Source: Cohnella sp. OV330 (GTDB taxonomy: Bacteria > Bacillota > Bacilli > Paenibacillales > Paenibacillaceae). From it: a stretch of 64,000 bases of DNA. How positions within the stretch are numbered: position 1 is the first letter of the stretch; the number at the start of each line of letters is the position of its first letter. Under the pieces are notes generated by a model. That model had not been told where the DNA came from. It saw only the letters and a list, made by a program, of their open reading frames with translations, and searched no databases. Location of the stretch: NCBI RefSeq assembly GCF_900112065.1, contig NZ_FOKE01000013.1, positions 186,001 through 250,000 of the forward strand. Reading direction: 5' to 3'. This document shows positions 20,688 to 31,008 of the stretch, piece by piece. A program made the position numbers and the translations under genes.

Positions 20688-21071
20688 TTAACCGCGGTGC
20701 GCGACGCAGTCGATCTCGACGAGCGCGTTTTTCGGCAGCTTGCCGACCTGGACCGTAGCGCGGGCAGGCAGCACGCCACCGTCGAAGTAGCTCGCGTAGA
20801 TCTCGTTGACCTTCGCGAAGTCGTCCATGCTGTCCAGGAAGATCGTCGTCTTCACGACGTCGCCGAGCGAGAGGCCGGCTTCTTCGACGACAGCCTTCAG
20901 GTTTTGCAGCACGCGATGGGTCTGCGCTTCGATGCCGCCCTCGACGATCGCGCCGGTGGCCGGGTCGAGCGGGATCTGGCCGGACGCGAACAGGAAGCCT
21001 CCTGCGAGCACGGCTTGGGAGTACGGCCCGATCGCGGCTGGCGCCTGGGCGGTTGATACAGCTTGGTTCAT
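20688..21071 (-). CDS. ridA: RidA family enamine/imine deaminase
   Basis: 127 residues, the normal RidA (YjgF/YER057c/UK114) length. Signature features are present: IGPYSQAVLAGG near the N-terminus, the GQIPLDP loop and the C-terminal RATVQVGKLPKNALVEIDCVA with the Arg that binds the carboxylate. The family hydrolyses reactive 2-aminoacrylate-type enamines to keto acids. ATG 21071 has GAGGAGG about 10 nt upstream; the upstream in-frame extension has no site and is not conserved in the family. Monocistronic. Confidence 0.93.
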   Translation of the reverse strand: MNQAVSTAQAPAAIGPYSQAVLAGGFLFASGQIPLDPATGAIVEGGIEAQTHRVLQNLKAVVEEAGLSLGDVVKTTIFLDSMDDFAKVNEIYASYFDGGVLPARATVQVGKLPKNALVEIDCVAHRG

Positions 21072-21198
21072 TAGCGGGATGCCTCCTCGATACTTCGTTA
21101 AGTGAGCGCCTTCGGCTGCCTGCGGACGTTCCGCTCGGGAGCGGCGCATGCTCTCCCTTCCATCCTATATGCCCGGCGTGCTTCGCGCAACCTCAGTG

Positions 21199-21499
21199 GT
21201 GCATGTCCTCCATATTGGCTGGCCCGCGGTCTGGCTGGGGCAAAGGGGTGTTGGACAGCGCCACATCTCGGGGACGCGGCGCCAGCCGAGTTGAAGAGAC
21301 GCTCTACAGCGTCACATCGCTTGGCCTCGGCACCAGACGAGGCAAAGAGGCGCTCTACAGCGCCACATCACTAGGCCCTGGCACCAGACGAGGCAAAGAG
21401 GCGCTCTACAGCGCTACATCGCTGGACCGCGGCGCCAGCCGAGGCAAAGAGGCACTCTACAGCGTCACATCGCTAGGCCCCCCGCACCCGCCGAGGCGG
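21199..21499. repeat. 51-bp tandem repeat block
   Basis: This 541-bp gap (21072-21612) holds about five and a half head-to-tail units with an exact 51-bp period; unit starts align at 21250, 21301, 21352, 21403 and 21454. The core is CTCTACAGCG-YACATC, then a variable part and CCAGACGAGGCAAAGAGG. Units at 21301 and 21352 contain a small hairpin (GACGCT-ctac-AGCGTC and GGCGCT-ctac-AGCGCC) with a compensatory base-pair change. The block can be read as a 17-residue repeat in an open frame, but with no ribosome-binding site or recognisable domain, so it is more likely non-coding. Confidence 0.85.
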
Positions 21500-21533
21500 A
21501 TTTTGCTGGGCATATCGGCTCTGCCGCATAAAG

Positions 21534-21556
21534 AAGCCGCCTATTGAAGGCGGCTT
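21534..21556 (-). terminator. Probable terminator after the M14 peptidase gene
   Basis: Stem AAGCCGCC / GGCGGCTT with a 7-base loop, followed on the reverse strand by CTTTAT, about 57 bp past the stop codon. Confidence 0.55.
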
Positions 21557-21612
21557 GTTAGAAAATAGTCCCTTATGCTGCTCACGTTCGCACCTAGCTG
21601 CGCATGCTTGCT

Positions 21613-22641
21613 TTACGCCCGTGCCCGCTCCTCGAGCGCGAACCGGAACATCTGCTCGAACAGGAGGAAGTGGCAGTCGAGGATCTCGTCCGGCGTGAAG
21701 CGGAGTCCCGGCCCGTCGATGCCCATGTTGGACTCGTACGTCATGCTGAGGCCCCCGCATACTTGATGGACCGCGGTGGTCAGGTTGAACGACGGATAAG
21801 GGTACGTTTCCCCATCCTGCACCATCTGCTCGACCACGTCGAACGGCAGCCCCCGCACGCGGTGCGCCTCCGCCATCCGGAGGTTGAACGCCTGCTGTCT
21901 GCGCTTGACGTCGACCGGCAGATAAGGGATCCACGGGAAATGAACCGCCGTGTCGGCGCCCCCGTGAAGCGACATGTGGAAATCGACCGCCTCGCGGTCC
22001 GCCAGCCCGAGCAGCGCGGCCGACTCCTTCGCCATCGGCGCGAAGAAGTTGTCGTGCATCATATTGACGCCGTCGTCGTTGAAGTAAGAGCCGAGGAACG
22101 CCGAGGCTTCCTTGATCGGATGAACCGCCTTGCAATCCGGCCACCGGCAGAGGGAGCCGTCCTTCCAAGAGCCCTGCATATAATAAACGAACTGCTCGTA
22201 CGGCACGCCGATCAGCGAATCGACCGGCAGACGCGCCCGGCCGTCGGGATTCATGCAGGGAATGAGCAAGAGACGGAAGCGGCTCGCGTTTTCATAAAGG
22301 TAATCGTACCGCCTTCCCCGGTAATCCTCGCCGGTCTCGAGCAGACGGATCAGGTTCATGACGCCGACGATGCCCTCGAGCTCTCCGCCGTGCACGCCGC
22401 CGACGATGAGGAGCACGGGTCTCGCGTCCTCGCCCTTGTTCGCGTACTTCGACGGATCCCGCGCGCCGCAGGCCGAGCTGTAGTTCGCCTGCCGGCCAAA
22501 ATCCTGCTTGTCGCCGTACTCGGCCAGATAGACGTCGCGGCCGCCCGCGGACGACGTCAGCACGCTCGCTTTGCCGAGGTTCAGATTCGCCATCGCGTCC
22601 TCGATATCCGTCAGCTTCCCTTTCCAGAACGTTGCCTCCAA
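21613..22641 (-). CDS. M14-family zinc carboxypeptidase
   Basis: 342 residues. Zinc-site pattern HGGE (in GGVHGGELEG) with a later His in FHMSLHGG, substrate-carboxylate region NPDGRARLP, and a C-terminal catalytic Glu in LSMTYESNMG. No signal peptide is visible, so it is probably cytoplasmic. The TTG start at 22641 has AGGAGG at 8-nt spacing. It lies 107 bp after the sugar-binding lipoprotein gene in the lyase cluster. A peptidase beside a polysaccharide lyase suggests a peptide-linked glycan, but this is inference; the relatives are broadly annotated only as M14 peptidases. Confidence 0.85.
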   Translation of the reverse strand: MEATFWKGKLTDIEDAMANLNLGKASVLTSSAGGRDVYLAEYGDKQDFGRQANYSSACGARDPSKYANKGEDARPVLLIVGGVHGGELEGIVGVMNLIRLLETGEDYRGRRYDYLYENASRFRLLLIPCMNPDGRARLPVDSLIGVPYEQFVYYMQGSWKDGSLCRWPDCKAVHPIKEASAFLGSYFNDDGVNMMHDNFFAPMAKESAALLGLADREAVDFHMSLHGGADTAVHFPWIPYLPVDVKRRQQAFNLRMAEAHRVRGLPFDVVEQMVQDGETYPYPSFNLTTAVHQVCGGLSMTYESNMGIDGPGLRFTPDEILDCHFLLFEQMFRFALEERARA

Positions 22642-22748
22642 GATCGATTCCTCCTGCGACCGTTGTCGTAAGCGCTGTTTTGGTCTTCTGTATTATGCAG
22701 GCGCACCGGGGAAGGCGCTATCCATTTTCCGCTTCATTTTTGAACTTT

Positions 22749-24326
22749 TCAGCGATGGCCGTTTTTTAGACGGTCCAGGCCGACCTGGTACGCGTCGATG
22801 AGCTTCTGGGCGCCCAGATTGAACAGTCCCTCCAGAAAGCCGTCCCATTCGGACATCGGCGTCTCGCCCATAACGAACTTGACGACCGACGTCTCGTAAT
22901 ACTTGTTGACCGCCTCCTCCGTGAGCACGATCGCGCTGCGCTCCTCGGGGGTGAGCGGCGGCAGCGCGTTCGTGACCGGATACTGGTACTTCTCCGCTTC
23001 GGCGTAGGCGTACCGCTCGTTGTCGCTCATAAGCGACTTGGTCGCCTCGAAGTCGGCGCGTCCGTAGGCGCCCGTCGTGAATACGCCCAGCTCCTTGCGC
23101 AGATCGTTCGGCTCCTCGAACCGCGGCAGAAACTTGCGCTTGCCGTCCACGATCTCGTAAGTCTCGCCCTCCTTGCCCCAGCTCAGCAGATCCTTGCCTT
23201 CGTCCGAGTAAATGAAGTCCAGGTAACGCAGCGCGGCGTCCAGATGCTTGGTCCGGGAAGATACGGCGAAGCCGTATTCCTCATAGGCGGCGTTCGGAAT
23301 ATAGGCCCTGTCGCCATAGCCGACCGGCGGCGCCATGAATTTCAGGTGCGCGCCGCCCTTCAACTGCGCGTTCATGATCTCGATCTGGCCGATGAATTGG
23401 ATCGTCATGAACGACTTGCCCGTCGCCATGAACTGCGTCCACGCCTTGTAGTCGATCGAGAGCCAATCCGGCGGCGTCAGGCCCTCCTCGTAGAACCGGT
23501 TCAGGTCTGCCACCAGCTTCTTGAAGCCGGGATCGGTTACGCCGTATTTGATCTTGCCCGTCGACGCGTCTTCGTAAAAGAAGGGATAGACGCCGTACGC
23601 CGGCGCGAAGTACTTGAGCGTATTGACGCCGTGACGGAAGGCGAACGGATAGCTGTCGGGATACAGCGCCTTGAGCTTCTTGGCCGTATCATACATCTCG
23701 TCCCACGTCTTGGGCGCCTCGAGTCCGTGCTTTTTGAAGATATCTTCGCGGTAAAAGTAGACGGTCTGGATACCCGGTCCCAGCCCGTCGTTCAGCACGT
23801 TGTAGATCTCGCCACCGGGAGCGGCGATGCGCGCGGCGATGTCCGGCCGCGAAGCGAGGAACGCCTTCAGATGCGGCATTCTGTCCATATACTTGGACAG
23901 ATCGAGAAACGCGCCCTGCGGACCGTACTTCGGGACGTCCGTCGGGAAGACGGACATCAGGTCCGGCATGTCGCCCGAAGCGATGGCGAGCGCGAGCGAT
24001 TCGGGACCGGTCTGCAGCTCCTGCTTGATCGTGATGTTCGTCTTCTCTTTGATCCACTTCCATACGGCCCAGTCTTCCTTGACGGGAGCGGCGGACGTAG
24101 CGTCCGTCAGCAGGCGCAGCGTCGACGGATCGGAGGACGAAGCGGAAGAATCGGACGAGGAGCCGAAGCTCGGCGACGAACCGCCCGTGGCCGCCAAGCT
24201 CGAGCCGGCATCCGAGCCGTCGACGCCGCTGCCCGAGCAAGCGGAGAGAAGCGCGGTTATGACCGCCAGAGCGGCCGCAGCGGGAATGGCGCGCTTGCCG
24301 ATTTTCGGCTTGCGGATTGACGACAA
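22749..24326 (-). CDS. Orphan extracellular sugar-binding lipoprotein
   Basis: About 525 residues: N-terminal lipoprotein signal (KRAIPAAAALAVITALLSAC, lipobox L-S-A-C), Ser-rich linker, then an extracellular solute-binding domain family 1 (LplA/YtcQ-like). A TTG start at 24326 gives a normal signal peptide, with GAAAGGA about 13 nt upstream. A longer start at 24374 would fall inside the T-run of the terminator hairpin and is unlikely. No permease genes adjoin it, so it must use permeases from elsewhere, perhaps those at 7840-9673, or act as a sensor component. Downstream of the second giant lyase. Confidence 0.88.
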   Translation of the reverse strand: MSSIRKPKIGKRAIPAAAALAVITALLSACSGSGVDGSDAGSSLAATGGSSPSFGSSSDSSASSSDPSTLRLLTDATSAAPVKEDWAVWKWIKEKTNITIKQELQTGPESLALAIASGDMPDLMSVFPTDVPKYGPQGAFLDLSKYMDRMPHLKAFLASRPDIAARIAAPGGEIYNVLNDGLGPGIQTVYFYREDIFKKHGLEAPKTWDEMYDTAKKLKALYPDSYPFAFRHGVNTLKYFAPAYGVYPFFYEDASTGKIKYGVTDPGFKKLVADLNRFYEEGLTPPDWLSIDYKAWTQFMATGKSFMTIQFIGQIEIMNAQLKGGAHLKFMAPPVGYGDRAYIPNAAYEEYGFAVSSRTKHLDAALRYLDFIYSDEGKDLLSWGKEGETYEIVDGKRKFLPRFEEPNDLRKELGVFTTGAYGRADFEATKSLMSDNERYAYAEAEKYQYPVTNALPPLTPEERSAIVLTEEAVNKYYETSVVKFVMGETPMSEWDGFLEGLFNLGAQKLIDAYQVGLDRLKNGHR

Positions 24327-24372
24327 AGGTAACGCACCGTCCTTTCTCGATCGTATTTTTGGCGCCGCAGCC

Positions 24373-24420
24373 AAAATCGGGAGAGCCCTCGGCGGCGCAG
24401 CGCCGCTCCGGGCTTCCCGA
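24373..24420 (-). terminator. Hairpin between the lyase and the binding-protein gene
   Basis: Reverse strand: long stem built from TCGGGA..TCCCGA, AGCCC..GGGCT and GCGGCGC..GCGCCGC, followed by TTTT. It starts about 39 bp after the lyase stop and may lower read-through to the lipoprotein gene. Confidence 0.65.
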
Positions 24421-24458
24421 TTCGAGGATTGGTCGAAGCGAGTTGTCGTGGACTATAG

Positions 24459-27400
24459 CTACAGCGGCACCTCTGGCTCGTCCGCAATATCGAATGCGCC
24501 GCTGTCGGCTGCACCGCCGTGAGTACCGTTGAACGTATAAGTTACCGGCAGCAGCTCCTTGTGCGCGATTCCGGCTGCGTCCGTCGTGCCGAAGGTCCGC
24601 CAGCCGCTGGCGTAGAAGCTGATCTGACCGCCTTCGACCGGATTCCCCTGGCCATCCTTAAGGCTAACCGCGACGTTCACGGTCGCGAAGACGACGTTCG
24701 CGTCAGTCCCGGCATTCTGCGGCTTGCTCAGATTCGCGCCTTCGTACGACACGTTAAATGTATAGTTTACGGGCAGCAGCTCCTTGGACGCTTCGCCGCC
24801 GGTCACGGTGCCGAACGAATGCCAGCCGTCCATGTAGTAGCTCGCTGCGCCGCCGTCCAAAGGATCGCCCTTGCTATCCTCGAGCCTAACTTTGACGCTC
24901 GCGGTTTGGAAGACGACGACGGGGTCGGCGCCGATGTCCTGCGCCTTGCTCTGGTAAGCGCCTGCGTACGTCATGTTGAACGTATAATTGCCGGGCAGCA
25001 GCTCTTTGCGGGCCTCGCCGCCGTTCGCGGCGCCGAAGGTGCGCCAGCCGTCCGCGTAGTAGCTGACGTCGCCGCCTTCCAGCGGCTGGCCCTGGCTGTC
25101 CTTGAGACGTACCTTCGCCGCGACGGTCTGGAAAACGATCGTGGCGTCGCTCCCCGTATTTTGGGCCATATTCTGACGAGTGCCCTCGTAGGACATCGCG
25201 AACGTATAATTGCCGCTCGGCAGCGCCTTGCTGACCTTGCCCGAAGCGTCCGTGACGCCGAACGGCTTCCACCCGCCGTCGTAGTAGCTTACCGTGCCGC
25301 CCGCGAGCGGCTGTCCGGCGCTGTCTCGCAGCCGCACGGTCGCGACCTGCGCGGCCTGCGCGGCCGGGACTGCGTCCGTCTTGTACATCGTCGCATAATC
25401 GAACTGATAGACGCCCGTAAAACGCCCAGGCTTGAAGACGAACGCATTCAGCTGGGAGACAGCCGCGTTGTTGTAGAAGTTGATGCCGGTCAGGCGATAG
25501 ATCCCGGCTTTCTTATCCACCGTGCCCGGCGCGCCCGTGCCCGCATAGCTCTTCCAGGCGTCCGCCTGCATCGAGATATCGTACTTTTTGGCGTCCAGGT
25601 CCACATCGAAGCGCAGCGTGATCCATTGGTCGCGCGGCAGCGTCAGGTCGGTCACGAACTTAACGGCGGTGTTCGTGCCGCCCTCGGTCTTCCAGTATCC
25701 GAACGTCCCGTCGGAGAAAGTCAGGAACCGAGCGACATCTATATCGGATCCGCCGAGATTCAGGTCGAAGTTCCCGAAGTCGGTCGTCAGCTTGCTGTAC
25801 TTGAACCGGGTCTCGAACGTGACCTTGCCGCCCAACGGGGTCGTTTTCTTCAGCACGATCGGGCTGTACCCGTATTCGTCGGCCGCCGTATTATAGTTGT
25901 CCGTCACTTTAAGCGCCTTGCCGCCGAGATCCGCCAGCGCCGCCGTCTCCACGGTCGTAGTCGCGCCCGCCTTGTGCGTGATCGTCCAGCCGTTGCCGGT
26001 AGACACCGGACCCGTCGTCCACTCGTCGAAGGTCTCATAGTACTCGCCGCCCGCATTCGCGGCCGGCAGCGTCAGCGTCATCGCCGGGCCGTCCTCCGAC
26101 TCGTTGCCGAGCGCATCCTTCGCTTCGACCTTGAATGCGTAGGCGCCGCCCGCCTGTAGGCCGATCGCGTCGTACGTGACGCCGACGACCGAGGCGATCT
26201 TGGTCAACGCGCCGCCCGGCAGCTCCTGCCGGTAGACCGAATAGCTCGCCGCGGGGCCGGATTCGTCGATGGCGGGATCCCACGCCAGCTTCACCGCGTT
26301 CGCAAACGCGTGCTCGGCACGGAGCGCGGCGGTCTCGCTCCAAACGGGCGGCGTCATGTCCGTCATCGTCACGCTGACGGCGGCGCTAGCTAGCGACCGG
26401 TTGCCGCTCGTATCAATGGCGCGCACGGTCAAAGCGTAGGTCTGGCCCGCCGTCAGGCCGTCGACCGTGGCGGTCAGCATGCCGGCCGGCACGGTCTTCT
26501 TTTGCACGCCGTTGACATAGACGGCGTAGCTGTCGATGCCGGCGTTGTCGGTCGAGGCGGTCCAGCCGATCGTCGCCGTCGCGGCCGTCTGCGATAGAAG
26601 CTGCACGCCGCCCGGCGCGCTCGGCAGCGTCTCGTCGTCGCGGACCTCGACGAGCCCGATCCAGTCGAGGTTCAAGCCGCCGGCTTCATGCCACATCGTA
26701 ATATCTACGGGACCTGCCGCGAGCTGCTGTCCGGTATGAATCCGCAGCCCCTTCCAATTTTCGGGGAGCGACCCCCAATCGACGGTTTTCGGCGCCTCGA
26801 AGTAATAAGCCCCATCGCCGACCTTCGCGTAACGTCCCGCTCCCACGCCGGGCGCGATCTGATCGCCGGTCGCGTATTTGACGACGAGATCGTACGTGCC
26901 GGCCTTAGGTACGTTTAACGTCCACTTCGCCCATTGTCCGCGCTGGCTCCAGTCTCCCAGGCCGGTGCCTCCCGACAGGAATGCGCGCGTCGTGTATTTC
27001 AGGAACGACTTGCCTCCGAAAGCGTTGAAGGCCTCGGCTTCCTGCCAGAGAATCGGGAAGGTGTCGCGCTTCGCGTCCGGATCGTTCCACAGGTTCGCCG
27101 CGGTCGCTCCGCCGCCCCCCACCGAGCTGAGCTTCAGCGTCCCACTCGTATCCCCGTTCACGAGGATCGCGGCATTGTCCTCGAGATACGTGCTGCCCGG
27201 CTTGCCGTGTCTGGCGAACATAAACCCGGCCGGCGCTTCCTCCACCGTATACAGGCCGGATGGATTGCTCAGCTTGCCCCAGGCAACCGGCTGTCCTTCG
27301 GTGTCGCTATGCCGCTCCAACGTCACCGTGCCCGGCACGCCGTCGATCTCGGTCTCTAGCGTCACCGGCGTCATCGCCTCAGGCACCGGCGCATCGTTCA

Positions 27401-30104
27401 GCTTGAACGCCCGCTGTCCGCGTTCAACGCGAATGTTCAGCGTATCGCCCGCCATCGCCCAGTGCACGCCGCGTTGGTCCATGGCCGCCTGTACGGCGCC
27501 GCCCTGCAGAATCTCCGCGCCGGTCTCCTCCGCGCGGAGCGCCGTCGTGCCCGGCGCATGCACGGCCACCTGCATATCGGCAAGCCCCGATACGGACAAC
27601 CGGTCGCCTCCGTAGACGATCGTCGCCGGCCGATCGCTCTCGATGACCGTGACGCCGTCTACCGTCAGCTTCGTGCCGCCGACGAGCAGCGCTGTGTCGC
27701 CCTTGATCGCGGCCGCCGTCCCGTTGAACTGGACGTCGCCCGCGTCGATCTCGCCGGTGCCCGTCAGGCGCACGTAGACGACGGATTCGTCGGCGAAGGT
27801 AAGCTTGATATAATCGCCGTGATTCTCGGCGTCGACCGTGTGAGGCGCGCCGCTGCGCTCGTAGGCTTCCATCGTGGACACGATGGTCGTCGCGTTCGTC
27901 TTCGGCGTGACGAACGCCGTATGCTTCTGCGCTTCGGTCGCGTACTTGCCCGTAGGCTGGTGCGCAAGGCCGTCCTGCCCGATGAACTGGTCTTCGATCG
28001 GCTGCGCCGTCAAGCCGGACGGCGTATACAGCTTGACCTTGAGGCCTGCGCCGCCCTTCAGGATCGTCGCGCCGGATTGGTCGCCGTCGATCTGCAGGTC
28101 GTCCTCGGCGTGCAGCCGCCACTCGAACTTGGCGCCCGCCGGATCGGCCGTCGCCAGCTTGTCGACGACGACGAACGTCGACGGCCGCACGTAGATGATG
28201 CTGCGGTCAGCCTGCGTGAGCACGCCCGCGTAGGCCTTGGATGCATCGCCGCTCGTCGCGTCGAAGTCGGGATGCGCGACGAAGCCCGTGATCTTGCCGT
28301 CGGCGTCGATGCTATTGATGGGCTGACCCTTTTTGCCGTCGTACGTGATCGCGTTCGAGGCGAGCGTCTGCTTGCCGTAATTCTTGTCGTGGTCGGTAAA
28401 GTATTCGTCGTAAAAGCCGCTCTCGATCACCAGCGATTCGCCGAACGCCTTCACCACGAAACTGTTCTGGTCCGCATGGCTATGGTTAAAGCTGCCGAAG
28501 GGACTGGACTTGAAGAACAGGGAGACGCGCTTCGGATCGTAAAGCTCGGAGTGCATGGCGACGACGCCGATGTCCTCGAACCACTTGGCGTCCGGCAGAT
28601 CCACCGGCGGCATCTCGCCCAGATCGTCGTCTCCGTAGAAATAGTTGGCGAGCTCGTCGCCGATGGGCGAACCGATCGCCTCCGCCTCCCACTTGAGCCT
28701 CGAGTCGCCATAGATCTGCGAGAGACGGTTCAAGATGGTTACGCTAGGGTAGCCCGGATAGTCCTCGCTGCCGTCGCCGAACACGCCGCCCGGGCTGCTG
28801 TGCGGGAAGGCGTAGAGCGGGTACAGCCCCTCGTTTCGAGAATAGGCCTTGTCGTAAAGGTTGAAGCCGCCCGCGCTCAGCAGGACGTCCATGAACTCCT
28901 TGCTGAACAGGGACGACCACTGCCAGTAGCCCGTGCCCTGCGACCAGCCGCCGTCTTCGCCGCCCCAGGGAGGCAGAAGGTTGATGAAGGCGGGCACGAT
29001 CTGGCGGAACCACTGCTCCGCGGCCGGCTCGTCGTGCAGCAGCGCCGTCGCGATGACGCCCATGTAGCCGAAGGCCGTCCATCCATGCGAATCGTACGGG
29101 TTTTTCCAGATCGTGTGGGTGTCGATCAAGTCGCTCACCATCGTATTCGTCCGCTCGACGATCATATTCCGCACGGTCTGCCGCTCCGTCTCGGACAGCA
29201 GATCGTAGATCCAGTCGTAGGCCGTCGCAGACTTGAGCGCGATGTAACGGTGAACCTGATCGTTGATGACGTAGCTGGTATCGCCGTCCGGATCCCAACT
29301 CGCGATGCTGAGCAGCCTCTCCTTGGCGTCCGCGCCCGCGTCCGCCCGGCCCGTCACGAGGTAGATGAAGGCCGCGTCCAGCATCTTGCTCACGATGGCA
29401 TCGGATTCCGCGCGGAATTTGGACAGCGCTTCAATGTACGCCGTATCCCGCGGGTGGGACGAATCGAACGGAAAGTCCGGCTGGGCCGGCGGACTCAGCG
29501 GAATGTTGGCTTCGACCGTCACCAGCTTCTTGTCGTAGGTCTCTTTGCCGATACCCGTCTTCAAATCTTGGAACTCGTCCAGCGTATCGTCGGTCGTCCA
29601 GATCCGCGGGTGGCCCGTCGTAACCTGTTCGATGATATCCTCGATGGGAGGTACGGGGAACGGCATGTTCTGCTCCTCTATGCGGAACCTTCTGACGTCG
29701 CTCCATTCCGACCAGCCGTCCGCCGGCTTGTGATACTTGACGCGCCAATACCAGGTGCCGGCATCGAACGCGTGCGGGAAATTATAGTAGTTGACCGTCA
29801 ACGCGTCATTTTCATAGACGACGTCGGCCACCGAGCTGCTGCGGCTGACCTGCAGGTCGTAGCCATCCGCGCCCGGGACCGCCGGCCAGTGAAAGTCCGG
29901 CGGATTCTGCGTCGTGACGAGTCCGTCGCTTGGTCCGAACGGCATATTGGTGCCGTCGAGCACGGACGCGGGCCACCCCGTGGCGGCTGCGGCAGGCTGG
30001 ACAAAAGGCCATCCGCCCAGGCAGCCGAGCAGCATCGCAAGCGCCATCGCGCCGGCGATCCTTCTTCTGAAGCGCCGTCCCATGAGCTGTGCTTGAAACA
30101 TCAA
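24459..30104 (-). CDS. Second giant modular heparinase II/III-like polysaccharide lyase
   Basis: 1881 residues and the same order as the protein at 11694: signal peptide (about 1-41), DUF4962-like N-terminus beginning [18 protein letters not shown], heparinase II/III body with [23 protein letters not shown] and [10 protein letters not shown], a CBM35/golvesin-like domain ([10 protein letters not shown]), FN3, then only one FN3 plus LamG-like module, and four C-terminal repeats of about 75 residues. The fourth repeat is diverged at its end but of normal length. The start is TTG 30104 or ATG 30101, with AAGGAG 7-10 nt upstream. It heads a reverse-strand cluster with the lipoprotein and M14 peptidase. 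The substrate is unknown. Confidence 0.9.
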   Translation of the reverse strand: MMFQAQLMGRRFRRRIAGAMALAMLLGCLGGWPFVQPAAAATGWPASVLDGTNMPFGPSDGLVTTQNPPDFHWPAVPGADGYDLQVSRSSSVADVVYENDALTVNYYNFPHAFDAGTWYWRVKYHKPADGWSEWSDVRRFRIEEQNMPFPVPPIEDIIEQVTTGHPRIWTTDDTLDEFQDLKTGIGKETYDKKLVTVEANIPLSPPAQPDFPFDSSHPRDTAYIEALSKFRAESDAIVSKMLDAAFIYLVTGRADAGADAKERLLSIASWDPDGDTSYVINDQVHRYIALKSATAYDWIYDLLSETERQTVRNMIVERTNTMVSDLIDTHTIWKNPYDSHGWTAFGYMGVIATALLHDEPAAEQWFRQIVPAFINLLPPWGGEDGGWSQGTGYWQWSSLFSKEFMDVLLSAGGFNLYDKAYSRNEGLYPLYAFPHSSPGGVFGDGSEDYPGYPSVTILNRLSQIYGDSRLKWEAEAIGSPIGDELANYFYGDDDLGEMPPVDLPDAKWFEDIGVVAMHSELYDPKRVSLFFKSSPFGSFNHSHADQNSFVVKAFGESLVIESGFYDEYFTDHDKNYGKQTLASNAITYDGKKGQPINSIDADGKITGFVAHPDFDATSGDASKAYAGVLTQADRSIIYVRPSTFVVVDKLATADPAGAKFEWRLHAEDDLQIDGDQSGATILKGGAGLKVKLYTPSGLTAQPIEDQFIGQDGLAHQPTGKYATEAQKHTAFVTPKTNATTIVSTMEAYERSGAPHTVDAENHGDYIKLTFADESVVYVRLTGTGEIDAGDVQFNGTAAAIKGDTALLVGGTKLTVDGVTVIESDRPATIVYGGDRLSVSGLADMQVAVHAPGTTALRAEETGAEILQGGAVQAAMDQRGVHWAMAGDTLNIRVERGQRAFKLNDAPVPEAMTPVTLETEIDGVPGTVTLERHSDTEGQPVAWGKLSNPSGLYTVEEAPAGFMFARHGKPGSTYLEDNAAILVNGDTSGTLKLSSVGGGGATAANLWNDPDAKRDTFPILWQEAEAFNAFGGKSFLKYTTRAFLSGGTGLGDWSQRGQWAKWTLNVPKAGTYDLVVKYATGDQIAPGVGAGRYAKVGDGAYYFEAPKTVDWGSLPENWKGLRIHTGQQLAAGPVDITMWHEAGGLNLDWIGLVEVRDDETLPSAPGGVQLLSQTAATATIGWTASTDNAGIDSYAVYVNGVQKKTVPAGMLTATVDGLTAGQTYALTVRAIDTSGNRSLASAAVSVTMTDMTPPVWSETAALRAEHAFANAVKLAWDPAIDESGPAASYSVYRQELPGGALTKIASVVGVTYDAIGLQAGGAYAFKVEAKDALGNESEDGPAMTLTLPAANAGGEYYETFDEWTTGPVSTGNGWTITHKAGATTTVETAALADLGGKALKVTDNYNTAADEYGYSPIVLKKTTPLGGKVTFETRFKYSKLTTDFGNFDLNLGGSDIDVARFLTFSDGTFGYWKTEGGTNTAVKFVTDLTLPRDQWITLRFDVDLDAKKYDISMQADAWKSYAGTGAPGTVDKKAGIYRLTGINFYNNAAVSQLNAFVFKPGRFTGVYQFDYATMYKTDAVPAAQAAQVATVRLRDSAGQPLAGGTVSYYDGGWKPFGVTDASGKVSKALPSGNYTFAMSYEGTRQNMAQNTGSDATIVFQTVAAKVRLKDSQGQPLEGGDVSYYADGWRTFGAANGGEARKELLPGNYTFNMTYAGAYQSKAQDIGADPVVVFQTASVKVRLEDSKGDPLDGGAASYYMDGWHSFGTVTGGEASKELLPVNYTFNVSYEGANLSKPQNAGTDANVVFATVNVAVSLKDGQGNPVEGGQISFYASGWRTFGTTDAAGIAHKELLPVTYTFNGTHGGAADSGAFDIADEPEVPL

Positions 30105-30358
30105 CCATCATCTCCTTTGTTTATGTATTCGCTTACATTTTAGGGCAGGCTTCGCTCGCCGGTAAATCGGCTGAATTGTCGCACCATCGACTTCTTCTCG
30201 ATTTTCCGGTAAAAGTATTAGGCAATTGAAAAAAGCCCAGGGTGACTTGGGGTGGCGGAGCGAGAGTAGACCGTGGCGCGTTCCTGTGGGGGTTTACGGC
30301 GGCGTGGGCTAGGCGTGAACGTGCGTGAACGTGAGCTCGTTCTTGGACGGGCTGCGCA

Positions 30359-30537
30359 GCGGACCTGGTTCCGTTATTCTAGCGTGTCATGCGAACATCG
30401 AGGTGCTCGCGGACCGCGGTTCCGCTATTTCCTCCGGATGAGGCTCGAAACGCCGCTTTTACACGAAATAGCGTCACCTGTGTCCGATAACTCTCCAAAA
30501 CGCCGTTGTTGGCGCAAATAACGGATCCTGGGTCCGC
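30359..30537. repeat. Dispersed four-arm intergenic repeat, copy A
   Basis: Four about 22-bp arms: two forward (30359, GCGGACCTGGTTCCGTTATT; 30409) and two inverted (30464; 30515, reading AAATAACGGATCCTGGGTCCG and close variants). Forward arms are 50 bp apart and inverted arms 51 bp apart, with 55 bp between the inner ones. The same plan recurs at 54990-55168. It occupies most of the 563-bp gap 30105-30667; outside it I see only the upstream region of the lyase and a small hairpin. Confidence 0.75.
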
Positions 30538-30614
30538 GCGCGGGAGGCGAGCCTCCTGTGCCAGTACGTCATTGCGTGCAACTACAACTCAATCGGCTTG
30601 ATGCCAAGCAACGA

Positions 30615-30646
30615 CAGCCCTGGACTGAAAATAAAGTCCTGGGCTG
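30615..30646 (-). terminator. Hairpin downstream of the monooxygenase gene
   Basis: Stem CAGCCCTGGACT / AGTCCTGGGCTG (two mismatches) around an A/T-rich loop, 21 bp past the stop codon. No T-run follows on the reverse strand, so termination is uncertain. Confidence 0.4.
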
Positions 30647-30667
30647 CCGCTATCATATAAATTGAAC

Positions 30668-30997
30668 TTATTCGGTTTTTTCAAATCCATAATCCCGTTC
30701 GACCTTACAAATTCTTGTTTTATAAGTGAGGTACCAATCAGATATACCCTTGCGTTGGGCGAGTAAATGTCGTTCGTTTTGTTTCCATTTTTGTATCGCT
30801 TCTAACGACTCCCAATAAGATACAGTAATGCCTACGCCTTCTCTAGCGCTCTCCACGCCTAGAAATCCAGGTTGGACGGACGCGAGTTTTTCCATTTCAT
30901 CTGCCATTTCCGCATATCCGTTATCCCCATCCGTTCGTTCGGACGTAAAAATCACTGCATAATAGGGCGGTTCCGGGGTATTGACGATTCCGCTCAT
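30668..30997 (-). CDS. Antibiotic-biosynthesis-monooxygenase-domain protein
   Basis: 109 residues with the ferredoxin-like ABM fold pattern: YAVIFTSERTDGDNGYAEMADEMEKLA, then FLGVESAREGVGITVSYWESLEAIQKWKQNERH. Close relatives are small dimeric proteins, some heme- or quinone-reactive; this exact role is not known. ATG 30997 has GGAGG at 7-nt spacing. Last gene of the operon FAD oxidoreductase - ECF41 sigma factor - ABM protein, only 11 bp after the sigma gene, so it is likely an ECF41 target. Confidence 0.88.
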   Translation of the reverse strand: MSGIVNTPEPPYYAVIFTSERTDGDNGYAEMADEMEKLASVQPGFLGVESAREGVGITVSYWESLEAIQKWKQNERHLLAQRKGISDWYLTYKTRICKVERDYGFEKTE

Positions 30998-31008
30998 GTC
31001 AGTACCTC

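Noticed and set aside
21199-21499. CRISPR array
   Set aside because: Units are contiguous 51-bp copies with no unique spacers, and no cas gene is nearby.
24459-24560. Truncated last repeat or frameshift at the C-terminus of the second giant lyase
   Set aside because: The final repeat is diverged but of normal length compared with the paralogue, so no frameshift is needed.
24519-30143. Long antisense open frames opposite the second giant lyase
   Set aside because: They are GC-skew shadows: the reverse frame encodes a clear signal peptide, catalytic motifs and repeats, while the antisense frames are Arg-rich without domains or ribosome-binding sites.
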